Both the position numbers and the translations under genes were made by a program. This document shows, in pieces, positions 1 through 15,215 of a DNA stretch of 64,000 bases; the stretch's first letter is position 1; every line of letters starts with the position of its first letter. The stretch is from Panonychus citri. Lineage: Eukaryota; Arthropoda; Arachnida; Trombidiformes; Tetranychidae. The stretch is from contig NW_026515546.1 in assembly GCF_014898815.1 (NCBI RefSeq), positions 3,605,001-3,669,000 on the forward strand, in the 5' to 3' direction. The notes below the pieces were generated by a model that made no database searches, had not been told where the DNA came from, and was given only the letters and a program-made list of their open reading frames with translations.

Positions 1-715
1 CGAACTGATCTCATTTCATCTTATTCTCTTCTTCCTCCTTCATCATCATCCTGTTTCTTTTTCTCTTCCATTGAACTTTTCATCTCCCTTTATCATCCTC
101 ATCTTCTTTCACTGTTTTTTTTTCATTACTCAACATCTTTTTCTTTCTCCCCTCCCTCTTGTTCATCATCTTTGACCTTAAACATACTTTTGTATATGGA
201 TGATAAGTATCACCAGTAATAGTATTATGAATAACATGATGATGATGTTGATGATGATGATATGGATGATAAAATGGTGGAGAAAATAATTTCCATCTTG
301 ATGATTATCTTTGAAAAATCAGAATCTGAATTATGATGATAATCAGTTAATTCTCATCATTTTTTATCCCTTTACCTTTACCTTTCCTTTTTATCATCGA
401 TCATCAATGAAAGTAAATCAAGAGGAGAGAGAGAGAGAAAAAAAATAATAAAGATAAAAAATGATCTTAGATTAACAATTTTCGATATAACTAATGACCA
501 AAGATGATAATGATTAAAATAAAGATGAAGATTATCTTAGTAAGAAGGATAATCAAGATGACCAACATGATGGAACCCAACAGAATAACAAGGAAAAAGG
601 TTAATGACAGTGTTAAGCTTGACCACAGTGATAAATCCTACATCAAATTAGATGGTTAACCATTGCAAGTAGTCAATGGCTTCTTGTAAAACTGTTTCCA
701 CCTCTCAACCTTCAC

Positions 716-748
<33 letters not shown>

Positions 749-1423
749 TCTTCCTCCTTCATCCTCATCATCACATTTCCTCTTTACCAGATTGTTTCAG
801 TTCCCATGGGTTAACTGAATTCATTTGAACCTTTACCAACCTTTAAGTTGGTATATTTTTTTTACACCAAGATGAAAATACATTACCTTTAATCTATTGG
901 ATTTATTGATGAGTTAATGCATTTGCTAAATAACAACAACAACAACAAATTAACTTGATCATCATTAGTAACGGTTAAGATAAACATATGATTACTTTAA
1001 ATATCATATCATTAAGATTTTAAATCACTCAGTAATCATGTTGATTATTTATTTACTTTTTGTGTTAACAATTTAACTTTGTTTTTTATTCATGTAAACT
1101 TGAATTCAATGAATCACTTTTTTTTTGAAACAATATTATCAATGAGTATCTATCATATTATAATAATAATCATAATCATTAAGGATCAATTGACTCCTTA
1201 ACCCATGATGATGATAATCATGATATTGGAAGAGAAGAGGGAGAGATGATGATGATGATATTGATTTGAAGGGAGAAAAAAGTTCATACATGATGATTAA
1301 ACTATTCTTGGTGTAAATTCATTTTTTCTGGTTGATAATAATGATCATCTTATATTATCATGATGATTACTATTATTTTGGCTGTTTCTCTAACCTCTGT
1401 TTTGTTACCTTGGTTAGGGGAAA

Positions 1424-1460
<37 letters not shown>

Positions 1461-4400
1461 TCTGAAATTCAGTTACAACCTCAATTATCATGAATATTTG
1501 TTGATGGTTTTGGAGGATTCTGATGATTATGGGATGTGGATAATAATAATGATCCGTATGATGATAATGATGATGTCTCTCATGTGGCCTTTTGTTATAA
1601 TGAACCTTCATTGAAATGGTTCAACAGATAAAATAGTTGAATGTAAGAGGAACCATATTTTTGTGATGATGATGGTGAAGATACAGAAAGACTTTCATCA
1701 TCTTACATCATTATGTTACTTTCTTCATCATCATCATCATCATCATCATGTTGCTGTCTATTATTATTGTTGTTGCTTATTCTGTAAGAATGTTATCTTG
1801 ATTGCAATCAATATGATGATGATGATAATGACAATAATGATGATGATGGTGATGGTGGTGGTAAAAAAGAAAGAGAAAAGAAAGTAAATGAATGATGATT
1901 TATCATCTTAAACCGTTGGTTTTCACTTTTATCCTTTTTCATTCAATTTCATCCTCTCTAGTTTTTTCATGTTCCATCATCATTATTATTACATGAAGAT
2001 ATATATAAGTTATCCTCATGTTTTCATCATCATTTCATATATTATAAATATCGGAAAACATTGTATATATACAGAAAATCAGAGAAATATAATATTTCAG
2101 TCTTCCTACTCATCCATGCTCACCGATTATTATCATTTTTCATCATCATCATTCTGGATATTTTTTTCTTCTTCTTCTACGCCATAGAAATCTTTTCAAT
2201 TCCACTTTATCCTCATCACTTTTTTTTCCTCTTGCTTCTCACTACCTTCCATCATTGTGTCTGCATCAAAAAGGACAATTGAAAGGAAAGAGAAGAAGAA
2301 AAAAGTTCCAAGTTAACATGTAATAGTTTCCAAATGAATGATAACTTTGGATGTTACCGAGTAATTTAACAGAGGAAAAAATATCGATCTCTTTTTTTCA
2401 CTCACTCTGTGGGTATATTTTCACTCTCTCTCTCTCTCTTCTTTTTCATCCTAATCAGTTTAACTCAATGGTGGGTAGTTTTAGATGTGCCTCAGAGTGG
2501 GAGTTGATAAGTCTTACATGATGATTATCATGAGCATCATCATCAGAACAAACAATTTCCAGGATTAACATTGTTGTTGTTGTTCATTCTCATTGTGACT
2601 TGTAATGTCTTTCTCGTTTTGTTTGCTCGATAAAAGAGATTTTTTTTTCTATTCTCTCTTTTTTTCTGTTTGATTCAATGTTTCAAATGTGAATCTTTTT
2701 ACAATATCATCATCATCCTTTATCTTTATCATCCTCCCATCATCATCTCCCATCTCTTTCATTTTAAATTGTTATTGAAAGAGAGAGAAAGAGAGAGACA
2801 GAGAGACAGAGAGTGAGTGAGATAGATGAAGGAAAAAAAAGGAAAGTTCTAAATTGAAATGATGCACAAAATCAACCTTTTTTTTTCTTCATTTCTTTTT
2901 TCTCCTTCTTCTTGTCTTCCCTTATCATTTTCATTCTCATCTTCTCTGTTCATCTTCCCACTTTTCATCTTATTCTTTTTTTTTATTTCTCCTCCTCATC
3001 TTTCTCCTTCTCTTGCGTGAAGCATCACTAGATTACCTTTACTAAAAGGTAACCTTTTCCTTCACAGATAAATAGTTACTCTGAATCTCTCAACGAATCA
3101 TTGATCACATCTCATCTACTTTTTTCCATCATCATTTGATCTCTCTCATCATCCTTATCCATTTATAATAATAATAATAATGATGATGATAATAATGCAA
3201 AGGTTTGATTCTCAGAGAGTGATAATGATAACACCCATTTACATTGATGAGAGAGAGAGAGAGTCCCAAAAGTGGGAGGTGAGTCTCTCTCTGTGTAAAT
3301 AAACATCAATTGTCAACCTTTCGTGATCACATTGTCCAATAGTCTAATGCTATTAACAAACAATAATCATAACAACAAGCTTGTAATTTAAATTGTTTGC
3401 GATGATAATCACATACACCACGCCTTGATAATGAAGATGAGGATGCTAATGATGGAAAAGAATTATCTTCTTTTTTCTTGATTCTATTAATAATATTTAC
3501 ACTTCCTTTTCCCTTTTATCTAATATAATCACATTAAATGTGGTTAATTTGTGTGTGTGTGTATTTACCTGGATTGAAACTGTCAACCCAAATTATTTAT
3601 ACAAATTATATTTTATCTTACTGATAATGTCCTCTTGCTTATCAAATTGATATTATTACTGTAGTTTTAATTGAGTTTACTGCAATTAACTGCAAATGCC
3701 CAGGACTGATGATATATATGCGCGTTGATTATCATCATGATCATCATTTTGTATGTCAAAATGGTGATAAAGAGGAGAGGAAGATGGAGTGAGAGAGAGA
3801 CAGACATGTGAGGCCCTCCTGATGAAGATGATGATAATGTCTCTCATCATTACCTCATCCATATTATCATTTGATTGCCTCCTTTTTTTACTTACCAGGG
3901 ATAACTTATCATCCATCATCATCTTTATCTGCATCAATTTTATCATTATAACCAAAGGGTTGGAACAAATTTTTACAACTTAATACCAGAGGGAATTTGT
4001 TTCTCAGTTTATCCTCATCCTTTTTTTTTTCTTGCTCATCTTAAGCTTTAACTTTTCAATCTTTAGTCTCACTCTTATCATCATCATCATCGGTATTATA
4101 TCATCAACCTTATCATCCTCTTGATTCAATTAGCTTTCGGCAGTTTATCATTCACATACTCATCTCATTAGCGTTAAAGCCCTGAAGCCCTGAAATCATC
4201 TCAATTAACATTAATTGTAATTATTATTATCATGGTAAAAGGTTGATAAATATGATGAATAATAATCAATATATTATTTTTTTTTACTATCAATTAATTT
4301 TTTTGATTGTTAACTTTTTTTTGCTCACAATTAACTTGGTTACCTTTTTTTAAATTATACAATAAATAAAATTTGTATTAATGGTTATGTAGTTAATTTA

Positions 4401-5157
4401 GTTTTTAATATAAAATGGTAATAATGTTTCCCAGTTAATTGGTTTACATTGTTATCAAATTGTTACAATTTAATAATTATTATCATAAAAGTAGCAATTT
4501 AATTGATTGCTTTGAAAACAAATCACTTTCCAATTGAAATTGATTTTAATTGTTTATCATCATTTCTTATTATTATTATCACCAAGAGGATAAAAGTTTT
4601 GCAATGATTGCTTTTTTATTACATCATGATCAGCAAATAATGAAGACGAGGATGAGGATGAGGATGAGGATGATAGATATAAAATCTTGTGTCAGTTTAT
4701 TTGGCTTTGTATTTTTTTCTTCATTGCTTTAATCCTTATCTGTTTAGTATCCTCTGTACTTTAACCTCTTTATCCATCACATCATCATCTTCATTTTATC
4801 ATCTACGATGATAATGATGATTATCATCATTCTATCTATTACTTTCTCTCTGATCCCCTGGTGAAACATCAACGGGGATCAAGTTCATAAGAGTAGAAGG
4901 AGAAAAAAAACTGTTAATCAATTTGTGTGTCCATCATCTGATCATCATCTTCTCATTTTCTCAACATTGTAATTTGATAATCTATGTCTATGTATCTCTC
5001 TCTCTCTCTCTCTCTTTCTTTCTCTTCCTTTATCTTCCTCATCCATAGCATCCTTTTCAAACCCTCCCAAAAATCATTTGAGTTTTTTTCTCATCTTCTC
5101 TTCATTAAATCATTATTATCTTGATCAAATTGGCTTCATCCTACTCACAATTGTTAT

Positions 5158-5161
<4 letters not shown>

Positions 5162-5210
<49 letters not shown>
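5162..5210. repeat. (CT)n microsatellite, about 49 bases
   Basis: Uninterrupted CT dinucleotide array, one of the longest in the window. It is flanked by degenerate CT-rich DNA. GAGA-factor-type proteins bind such tracts in insects, but no function can be read from the array alone. Confidence 0.95.
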
Positions 5211-5214
<4 letters not shown>

Positions 5215-8200
5215 TCTCCCTAAACATCAAGACACACTTTCCTCCCTCTAAGTCAGTGGGAGGTTGTTATGCCTTTAAATGATTTACTACTTGCACTCAT
5301 AGACAGCAGTGAGAGTGAGAGACAAAGGGAGAGAGGAAGATAAATAATGATGAGGATGGAAAGTGAAAGAAGTGAAAAATTTACTTTTTATTGCTTGTTG
5401 ATCAGCTTTAATTAAATTAATTAAGGCATCCATTTAAAGTAACGCACGGCTAAACCAATTAACCGCATCAATGATTACAAACTTTTACTCCTTCTCATCA
5501 TTATAATAACTTCATCATCATCATCATCATCATTATCTTGTTGTTGTTGTTAGTATTTTTTTTTGTGTTTCCACTTCCGTCCACTTTAATTATCATCATT
5601 TTATCAATTGATTATAATCCTGCCTTGTAATCACAAATGGTTATTTACCCTCAACAAAATCTAATTGATGTTTCCCCCATCAATTAATCAATAATATCAA
5701 CAATAATCATCAACTTTAATTACATTACAAGGTTAATGAGTTACTGTTATTGTTTCATCATCATAATGGATCAATAATCAACCTTTTGTTGATGATGATT
5801 ATTTCTTGATCCATGTTAATTTATCCATCAACTTGAAATCTTTTTTTTTCTTCTTGTTACCTTTACATTTATCATCGTAAATGATTATCATCCCTGAAGA
5901 TTATGATCAATACTGAATATTTGATTATATATGTTAATCCCTCAATGATTTCAATCAATAATATCACTATTAATATCCTCTTGAAACGTAAAAAGATATT
6001 GTATTTGTATTATTACTTTCTCCCTATTACCATTTACTGTTACTTTTTATTATGATTACTTTTACTCAATCGTAATCACTATTTTTATTATTATTAGTCT
6101 AGTGAGTGTGTGTATATAAATGTCTGTCCATGTTTGGTCAGTTTAGGTTATATTGGGTGTGTGTTTGTCTCTGTTATAAATCACAATTGGCTTGTTTATT
6201 ATTTTGGGGGTGGAAAATGATAAAGATCACAAACAATCAACAAACAAAACAATAGCATCTTATTGCTATAACTCAATCTCCATCTCTTATCTTCATCTCT
6301 TCATCATCTTTTCCTCTTCCTCTCTATGTAATAATAATCTTCATCTTTTCAATGATAACAATAAGAGAGATGATGGTGATAATAATAATAATATATTTAC
6401 TTTCATCTCTCTCTCTCTCTTCTTGTGAGTGTCTCTATGTAATATACAAGGATGATGATGATGATGAGGCTGAAAGTGAATGACATTCAATGCGTAATCA
6501 CCATTGATCCTAACATTTTATATCTCACTCTGTTTCTCCCTCCCATATGATGATGATAATATTATTGAATACTTATATTTATATAATGATAATATATGTT
6601 TGTGTATATATGTACTAACCATGTAAGCTAATCGATTGGTAACGCCCAAGTGAACACAATTAACTGAGATGGTTAGAGAGAGAGAGAGAGAGAGTGGGTT
6701 GTGTTGGTGAGATGGGTGTGTGATGGTGGGGTGGTAAAAGTTATCAAAGAGATGAAAAGTTTATTCCACTTATTCAGTCAACTATCACCTAATCATTATA
6801 TTGGTTTTGGGTTCTAATAAACAACATGAAAGGTAAATAGTTGAGAGAGGAAAAAGGGTTAAATCTTTACCGGTGGATGAAGATAATAGTTATTCCCACT
6901 CTACTCATCATCATCATCATCAGGATCATCGTTATTTTCATGATGATGATGATGATGATTCTCAGCTTATTATATAACAAACATGTTCATGTTCATTGTT
7001 ATTATTATTGCATAAAATGTAATCACAATGAACTGAGTAAAAGTTTCCATCTGAGCAAAGATATTCCCATGATGATGATGATGATGTTATGTCACAAAAC
7101 CTTTATGATGATAATGAAAAAAAAAGTGAGGCATAAGAATAGAAAAGGAGGAGTTGAATGGAGGTGGAAAAAGGATGAGGATGAGGAGGAAATGGAGAAA
7201 GAAAATGAAGAGGAAAAGGAAAAGGTTGAAGAAAAGCATCTTCATCAATTTAACCTTATCTCTCTTTCTCTCTTTTTTTACCTCTTCTTCTTTTTTTTTC
7301 ATCCTCATCATCTTCATCATCTTTCATTTGATTGATGAGCTCAAAGTGTTTAGTTAGTAAGTTTTTTCTTCTTCTTCTTCATCTTTGTTACAAACACTTA
7401 GCAACTCATTTTTTTCGTATATGTATTTATACCTCTCACCATCATCATCGTATTAACCTCATCCTCATCAGTGGAATCATCATCATCATCAGCATGTAAT
7501 TTCATCAGATTACTTCATTTATGTATAAATTGAATATGAAATTTTCCTTCAAGATAAAGAAGGTGAGAGAGAGAGATGAAGATAAAATTGAAGATGAAGA
7601 TGCCAAGAGGAAAAAAAATCATCAGTGACAAAAAAGTTTCACTTGAATAGTAATGAGCATAAAGAATGATAATGAAAAAAAAACATATCGATGAATTGAA
7701 TAATGAATTGAAAAGGATAAAGTTGATGAAAAAAAAAATTGAATTCAATGTATTATCATCACTGATGATGATGGTGATGATGATGATGAGTAACATCAAC
7801 AATAACAATGATTTAACAACAATAACAACAAACAGCATGATGAAAAAAAAGAAACGTTTTCAATTGATTTCTTGCTGTGAATACTTTTTGTTGATGTTTT
7901 TTTTTTACTTGCTCTCCATCATTTAGGATTTCATTGATTCATCCTTGGTGTTTTTACTCATGTTGTTGTTGAACAGTTTAACAGCAGGTTACTCAGTCTA
8001 CTTCATCATCCTCATCCTCATCATTGCAAAGTCTGATTTTCTCAATGTGTTTAAAAAAACTGAGAGAGAGCGAGAGAGAGAGAGAGAGAGAGCAGAAGAA
8101 GATGATTTGTTAACCATGATTAACTTGATTAACAGATCTTAATGCTACCATCAAATGATGCTCATTAATTAGATACCTCATTAGCATATATAATTTGTGT

Positions 8201-8911
8201 TCTTGCTGATTGCATATCAATTTTAATACTTTGCATATACGTTGCTACTTTTTTTTTGTTTTTCTTTCTCCTACAATTGTAACAATCAACATGCTCATGA
8301 TGATAATCATGATGGTTTTGTTTATCTAATTTTTCTTCTTCTTCTTCTTCCTCCTTTCAAAACTACAAAACATCAAGATTAACATTTTCTTGTTAATAGT
8401 AAACATATTAAAACCTTTTCTCATACTTTTGTGTTGGTTTTTTTTGTTCTTGTTGTTTAATACTCTGTTCAGGGAATTGAATTTACTTCTGGGTTCATGT
8501 TAATGCATATTCAGTTTCACTGTGTTAATCTCATTCAACTTATTTATACTCACTCTCATCACTTTGATTAATGTAATTTTAATGTAATAATTGTTAATTA
8601 TTAACATAATTATTTTCTCAGCCAATAGAATCATTTATATGTAATGATGATGATGATGATAATCTCTGTACATGATAAGTTATTAATCAACTTGATTTTC
8701 ACTCTTGTAAACTTTAAATTGTTGTTTCAAGTCAACAGTTAATTGATTGTTGCCTTTTAATTCATGGTTTCATGTTGATTTGTTTTGTTTATGGGTTTTT
8801 GCACTTTAAAAGGTAAACATTTTTTTTTTGTTTTGTTTCTTACCAACAGAAAATCATTGAGACTTTTTCTTGGTCATATTTTTATGTATTAAGTGTTTGA
8901 AGATTAACAGA

Positions 8912-8929
8912 AAACCGGAATTCCGGTTT
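8912..8929. repeat. 18-base perfect palindrome (ACCGGAA/TTCCGGT)
   Basis: Two 9-base arms, AAACCGGAA and TTCCGGTTT, abut with no spacer. The palindrome contains two divergent ETS-type GGAA cores and resembles an expanded Grainyhead AACCGGTT site. It is unusually GC-rich for its surroundings. Whether it is a regulatory site is inference. Confidence 0.8.
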
Positions 8930-11900
8930 ATCTGGTCTCAGATTTTATTTTCTTTCAGTTTATTATTATTATTTTTTTTTTGGTGGTTTATCCTTCAAGA
9001 TGATGATAATCATCATCATCTCCATGAGAGAGTGATTCTTTGGGACTGCAGAGTTGATTGCGGTTACCATGTTAGATGAATATTGTATGTAAGTGTTTTT
9101 TTTTGCTCTTCCGCTTGGTTAATCTTTCGCTTCTTTATATTACTAAAGGAAACAATATGATGATGATGATACTGATCAGGATGATGATGAAGTTGAATGG
9201 TGGAATAACGTGAAAAAGGGTTCACATGAGGTTGATATGAAGCATGTCACAAGTTCTTGATATAATTCAACATGAAAATGTTGGCAAACTTCACCCGGGT
9301 ATTAACACCTAGATTGGAATCAGCAGGAGATGAAAATTGGAATGTAATGAAATGAAATGAAAGAAAAGTGAGTTAAAGAGAGAGAGAGCGAGAGAGAAAG
9401 AGAGATTTGTATTGGAATTAGAAGAAAAAGAGTCAGAAAGATGAGAAGACAAAAAGCATTTGGATGAAGGAAGAAGAGGAAAAAAGAGTCATCTCATCAT
9501 CATCATTATCATCTCTCTTCCTTTTATCTTCTCATTCTCAACGACAGAATTAACTTGACAGGAGTTGGGTTACCGTAAAATTTGGTAAAACGTTACAAGA
9601 GAAAAATGTTTACTTTTTGTTTTCTTCAATTGCATTTGCCTTGAAAATCTTTCCTGATCCTTAGACAGTTTACTAGGAAATAAAGAGAGTGGAAAAGATT
9701 AAGAAAATAGTGATGGTGGTGTTGGTGTAGCGGTGGGTTCCTTGAATACACAGCTCTAGGGATCAAGAGGGAATCGTTGCACACCTTGAACAATTGTGTA
9801 AGCAACCAGATCAACTCACTCAAGGTTTTATATCATGTATCATGTTTATGCTAAATATTAACCCAGAAAATCAACTGTGAACATATGAGAAAGTAAAGAG
9901 ACCCAAATAAGAAGTGAACAGAAAAAAACCCAAACTTGATGATCTTTTTTTTTCACTTCTACTTCTCATTCAAAACTTTATCCTCATCTTTTTTTTTGGT
10001 ACTCTCTCAGTCTCTCTCACTCATTTTCTTTCACTATCTGTTACTCACATGGGGATTGAGAGATTTATTTTGTTTCATTTTTGAAGGTTCATGTTGGGTT
10101 GATAAAAAATGAAGGTACATTTTGATTCATCTTCATCATCTAACCTAAAATACAGCATGAAGAAGGAGCAGAGAGAGTGAGAGAGAGAGATAAAGGGAGA
10201 AAGTGAGTATAAGGTGCATGAAAACAAACCAAAACAACATTATCATCCGCATCATCATCATTGAATCCATCTAACCATGTTTATTTGATTTGCTTCACCA
10301 ATTTTACACATCAATTTGATTCCACTCAAATATCTAGTTTCCTTTGAAGAAAAAAAAAATTTTTCTCTTCCTTTTCATTCACATTTAATGAAGTTTAATA
10401 TCATCATCATTATATCAGCATCACTTTTCACCTTTCTCTTCACAAAACCATATCACCCACTCCTCCTTTTCCACCCTGTCACCCTTATCATATTGCAAAT
10501 TACATCTCAGCTGATATATTTTAACATGATCCGTATTCTCACATCGTTTTATTTGAATACAATTTAAATCGGTGAGAAAAGTCAACCTTTGAGATTATCT
10601 TTTAACAATCATTTTACTTGATGATCAATGTAAATGTTACATTGAATAAAAATCAGCTGAATGAATTAATTTGATAAACAATAAGTTTACAATGTTACTT
10701 ATTAGTTTATCCATCATCATCATCATCAACACACAGTCAACCTTTGTTTCCAGATTGAAAGGTTGTTTATTTTGTTTTCAGTTGCAATTTTTGCCTCAAC
10801 AAGATTGTTGATCATCAACAACACTCTCATTATAATAAATGATGCTAATGATACAAGGGAAAAGGATGTTGATCATTCCGGGATATAACTTATTTTACAT
10901 ATTTTTTATGCTTCATCTTTTCACAGTAAATTATTTTCATCTTTTTTTCCTCCTCCACCAACAGTGTTTTTGTTGTGTGTTATTGAGAGAGACAGAGAGA
11001 TGAGGATGAGGATGAGGAGAGTATAGATGATGGAAACTTCTGTTTGATGTATGTAATGAAAGCTTGTTACCATGAATATATGTGTTCTTGTAGTTGATGC
11101 AGGAAAAGATGATGAAGATGAGTTGTAGAGAAGAGGATGGAGAAGAAAAAAAATAAGAGGAAATGTGTGGTAGACTGGAAAAAGTTAGATGAAAGTGAAA
11201 GTTCATTTCACTTGCATTCAATTCAATCTTTGGGTTATTTTTCATCTTCATCTTTTCTTCCTCATCTTCTTTTCACTTTGCATATCATCATCATTTTACA
11301 ATTGCAATTGATGATGATGAAGATAACCTCCTCTGGCGTCGAGATGGAAAATCTTTTTCTCATCATCTCTTGATCTAAATTTTTCATTTTCTTTTTTTTT
11401 TCTGCAATACTTTCACTCTACTCTTTCATTGTATCCATCAATGTAATAAATGCATATTTTGTTCACAGACAAAATGATGATGATGATGAGGGAATGAGAG
11501 AGAGAGAGAAGATAAAGGTGGATGGAATGAATTTCATAATAAAGAGATGATATATATAAAAGAAAGAGGAAATTTTTTTGCAGAAAGAAAAAAAGCTGAA
11601 GGATGAGAATGAAAATGAGAAGATGAGAAAAAACATTTTCGAAATAAACTTTTTCTTTCTCTTCTACTTCTTGGAATCTCTTTGGAGACATTGAAATTCA
11701 AGTAACATTATGATGGAGATGAAGAGTGGAAAGTATTATAAGTAGAACAAGATGAAAATCGAATGATGATGAAGAAGAAAAGTAGAAAAAAAGTTTAGAA
11801 CTTATCTTTCTCTTTCTCTTTAGAACTTTTTTTACTTCTCCTCGAGAATTTTTATCAGATTCTTATATCACTTTTCGTTGGCCTCTTTTCAAGCATTTTC

Positions 11901-13547
11901 ACTTCTTGATGATAAATCAAATTGAAAAGAGAAATTGAGAGAGAGAGAGAGAGATGAAGAGAAGGAGAAGGAGAAGATGAAAAGGTAAAAAAAACTATTG
12001 CGACTTTTGCATGGATGATAAATGAAAAGAAAAGGAAAACAACCATAGACACACTTGAATAGTTGTCAAGGATTTTTTTATCATGATGATAATGATGAAG
12101 ATATGGATGCGGATGATGAGGATAATGTAAATGGTAACACGTATGTAGAAACAGATATAACATTGAATTTACTTTGTCGATCCATTTTCAGCATCCTCAT
12201 CATTTACCATCTTCTTCCTCTTTCATGGTAACTACACTTTAAGTAATAATGATAAGTTAAGTATTATTAAAATAGATATTAATGATATTAATATGATGCA
12301 ATGATGATTATGATTATGATAAAATGAATAAAACAAAAAGTATTACAAAATAAATGATTATGATGAAAATAAGTAAACAAATATGATGATGATGATGATG
12401 TTTGAATGATTTATCCATGAGAAAATATTCACTCTGATATATTATTACTCTACCATTAATATTATCCATTATTTTATCATCTTTTTTTGTCAGATTATTG
12501 TAACAAAATGATAACAATGACATTATTTCATCTTTCATCTGACCATGTTTATCATCTTCCTCATGAAGATGATGATGATGATGATCCTCTTTATTCAACT
12601 ATTTTCCTTTTGAGAAAATCAAATAGTAACAGAATCTTTTCAGACAAAAAAAGAGAAGAGAAAAGTTGAAATTCTATCAAATGAATTTATTATGTTCCAT
12701 GTGATGATGATGATGAGTTGTTTTCATCGTCCATGTATTTTGTTTACAGTTTCCTGAGGATAAGATAAATAATATCTACGCAAAGATTGTGAGACAGATC
12801 GTTATTTAGATGATGATATTATCAACCAATTCACCATTTAATTGGATATCTGACCGGAAAAATCGATTCACTTCAAGTCGTATTGTCAGTGAGTCTCTTC
12901 ATCTCACTCATTCACTCTCTCTCTCTCTTTCCCACTCTAACTTTTTATTTACTACCAATACCACCACCACTACTACTACTTTCAACTCCCACTACATCAG
13001 ATAAAGTAATGATAGTAAGTTAGATTTATATATAAATACCTCTCACAGGGACTATTATCAGATTAGATTCTGGAGGAGGAGAAAGAGGAAGAGGAGAAAT
13101 CATCTCGCATCATCTGTATGTCAGAGACTGGGAGGTAAAAGTTGATATAATGATGATAACATTGTGAGAGAGAGAGAGAGAGGAAGATGAAGATGAAGAG
13201 AAAGATAAAATTTTTGCTAAGGGTGAGATAGTTTCTCTCTCTCTCTTTCTTAATGATGGGTAACCTTAACGCAGTCACGTGATGGTTATATTATTATGCT
13301 ATTAGAAATGTTCATTTGGTATGATTATGATATTGATAGAAATCAACCAACCAAAATACACATTTGAATTGATTGTTCTGTTGTGATGATGATGATAAAA
13401 AGCATATTTTGCATTCTTATCATCACCTTTTCATCAACATCATCCGCATCCATTTTTCTCTCTCTCCTCCATTATAATAACATTATACTCTTTTAGCCTG
13501 TTGTCACTTTTAACCTTCGGTAGCATCCTCATCATCATTGTTTAACC

Positions 13548-13549
<2 letters not shown>

Positions 13550-13590
<41 letters not shown>
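13550..13590. repeat. (CT)n microsatellite
   Basis: CT array of about 41 bases that ends in a short GCTC variation. Confidence 0.95.
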
Positions 13591-13593
<3 letters not shown>

Positions 13594-14523
13594 CGCTCAC
13601 TCATTGCATTTAAATTGTTTCTCAGATAATTTAGTTATTGTTGCGATTTTGATTATCCATTTTTGTTTAGTATTCAAAAGGTGAAAACAAAACTTTTTTT
13701 TCCATAGGTAAATGTTAATGATGATTATTGATCAATGGTGTTGACAAAATAACAATTGTTTATGTTTACCTTTTGATGTTGATTGTTGATTTTGTCTATG
13801 CAATGTTATTGTTACCAGGATTTTATATTTATATATATGTGTGTGTATGTGTTTGTTTATTGTTGCTGTTTATCAACTTTATCAAAAATTAATTTACCTT
13901 TTAATTTGTTTTTCATGTTGTTTGTTAAAGTGAGTATTTGATTAATTACTATGATAATTATTGTAATAATAATTATAATCTTTCAACTGATTATAGCTAT
14001 GAAAGCAAATGATTTTTTTTCTTGCAAAACTTTTACCTGAAATTATGATAATATTTAGCAATTGAATCTTGTTTACTTGTTTGTTGTAATATAATCTGAT
14101 GGATAATTTAAATTAATCAACCGCCTCTTATAAATCTCTCACTAATCTTTGCTTTTTTTTCTTGCTGTTAGTTGTACTTACTTTTATCTTGATGATTATG
14201 ATGATGGTTTGGATTAGCATCATAATCATAATCATCATCGTTATTATTATTATCATTATTGCTCACTTTCTCTGAGAAACTAAACCATCAAGGTCAGCGT
14301 GATGTTAATAATGATAATAATGGTGATCATGATTGAAAGAAAAGGGAAAGAGAAGAGATTAAATTGTTAGATGGAGAGAGAGAGATGAGTGTATTTATTT
14401 CAGTGTGAGTGAGAAGATGAAGATGGGAGAGAGATAGTGAGAAAAATGATAATTTTGGTCAAGATAATAGATCCTCAGCCGTCAAACATGATAATGGATA
14501 AGATATAATCAAGGTGGAAATGC

Positions 14524-14524
<1 letters not shown>

Positions 14525-14572
<48 letters not shown>
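14525..14572. repeat. (GA)n microsatellite
   Basis: Uninterrupted GA array of about 48 bases. Confidence 0.95.
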
Positions 14573-14574
<2 letters not shown>

Positions 14575-15178
14575 GTGTATTCATTATTACGGGTAAGTAT
14601 AATGATAGTATTTTGTATCATGAGAAATGATGATGAAAGGGAGGGAAAATCATGAATGAATTGAGAAAGATGATGATGATGATTAAAATTACTCTCTCAT
14701 TTGGTGATGAAAGCAAAAAAGTAGTTGGAAATGAGGATAGTAATGGTTGACATTATCTCATCAATGACCATCGGTTAATTGTTTATGATTAAGATGATTA
14801 CTTTTTTGTTTTGTTTATCTCCATCGATCTGATTAATTATTGAAACACTTGGTTAATTTATTACACTTGCAATGATATGATTTATTTATTATTAATAAAT
14901 TAGATGATGATAATGACTATCATGATAAAGATAATTATTATTACATGTGATGATGATGATTATGTATTTATATTAATATATATACGATAATAGATACACC
15001 TTAACCTCAGACTTGATATTGAAACGTGAATACAGATTAATTAACATGCAAGTCTCATAGTAATTTGTTAAATTGATTAGTATCTAGACTTGAGTTAAAC
15101 TTGATCATGACTTTGATTAACATTTTCTATTCACTCTCCTCTTTCACTCTTTAGTTTATCATCCTCATCCTCATCCTC

Positions 15179-15181
<3 letters not shown>

Positions 15182-15211
<30 letters not shown>
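15182..15211. repeat. (CT)n microsatellite
   Basis: CT array of about 30 bases, directly preceded by a run of ATCCTC hexamers. Confidence 0.9.

Positions 15212-15215
<4 letters not shown>

Larger units (their letters stand above)
1..9600. other. gene-poor, microsatellite-dense DNA
   Basis: No exon, RNA gene or mobile element can be supported here. The stretch is built from short ATC/GAT runs, CT/GA runs, poly-A/T tracts and AT-rich filler. Open frames here are low-complexity (poly-His, poly-Met, poly-Ile, Ser-Leu) because ATC and CT repeats lack stop codons in most frames. Landmarks are the CT array at 5,162-5,210 and an 18-base perfect palindrome at 8,912-8,929. Inference: distal 5' flank or a very long intron of the groucho gene further right. 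Confidence 0.6.

Noticed and set aside
1663..1887. Poly-His and poly-Met frame
   Set aside because: Direct translation of CATCAT and ATGATG repeats.
6841..7335. 164-codon plus-strand frame, the longest in the left third
   Set aside because: Composed of Ile, Met, His, Lys-Glu and Phe runs that follow from ATC, GAT and purine repeats; no domain and no splice context.
9626..9823. 65-codon minus-strand frame with fairly complex sequence; also considered as a tRNA-like region
   Set aside because: No recognisable protein, no exon signals in phase, and no A and B boxes of a tRNA gene.
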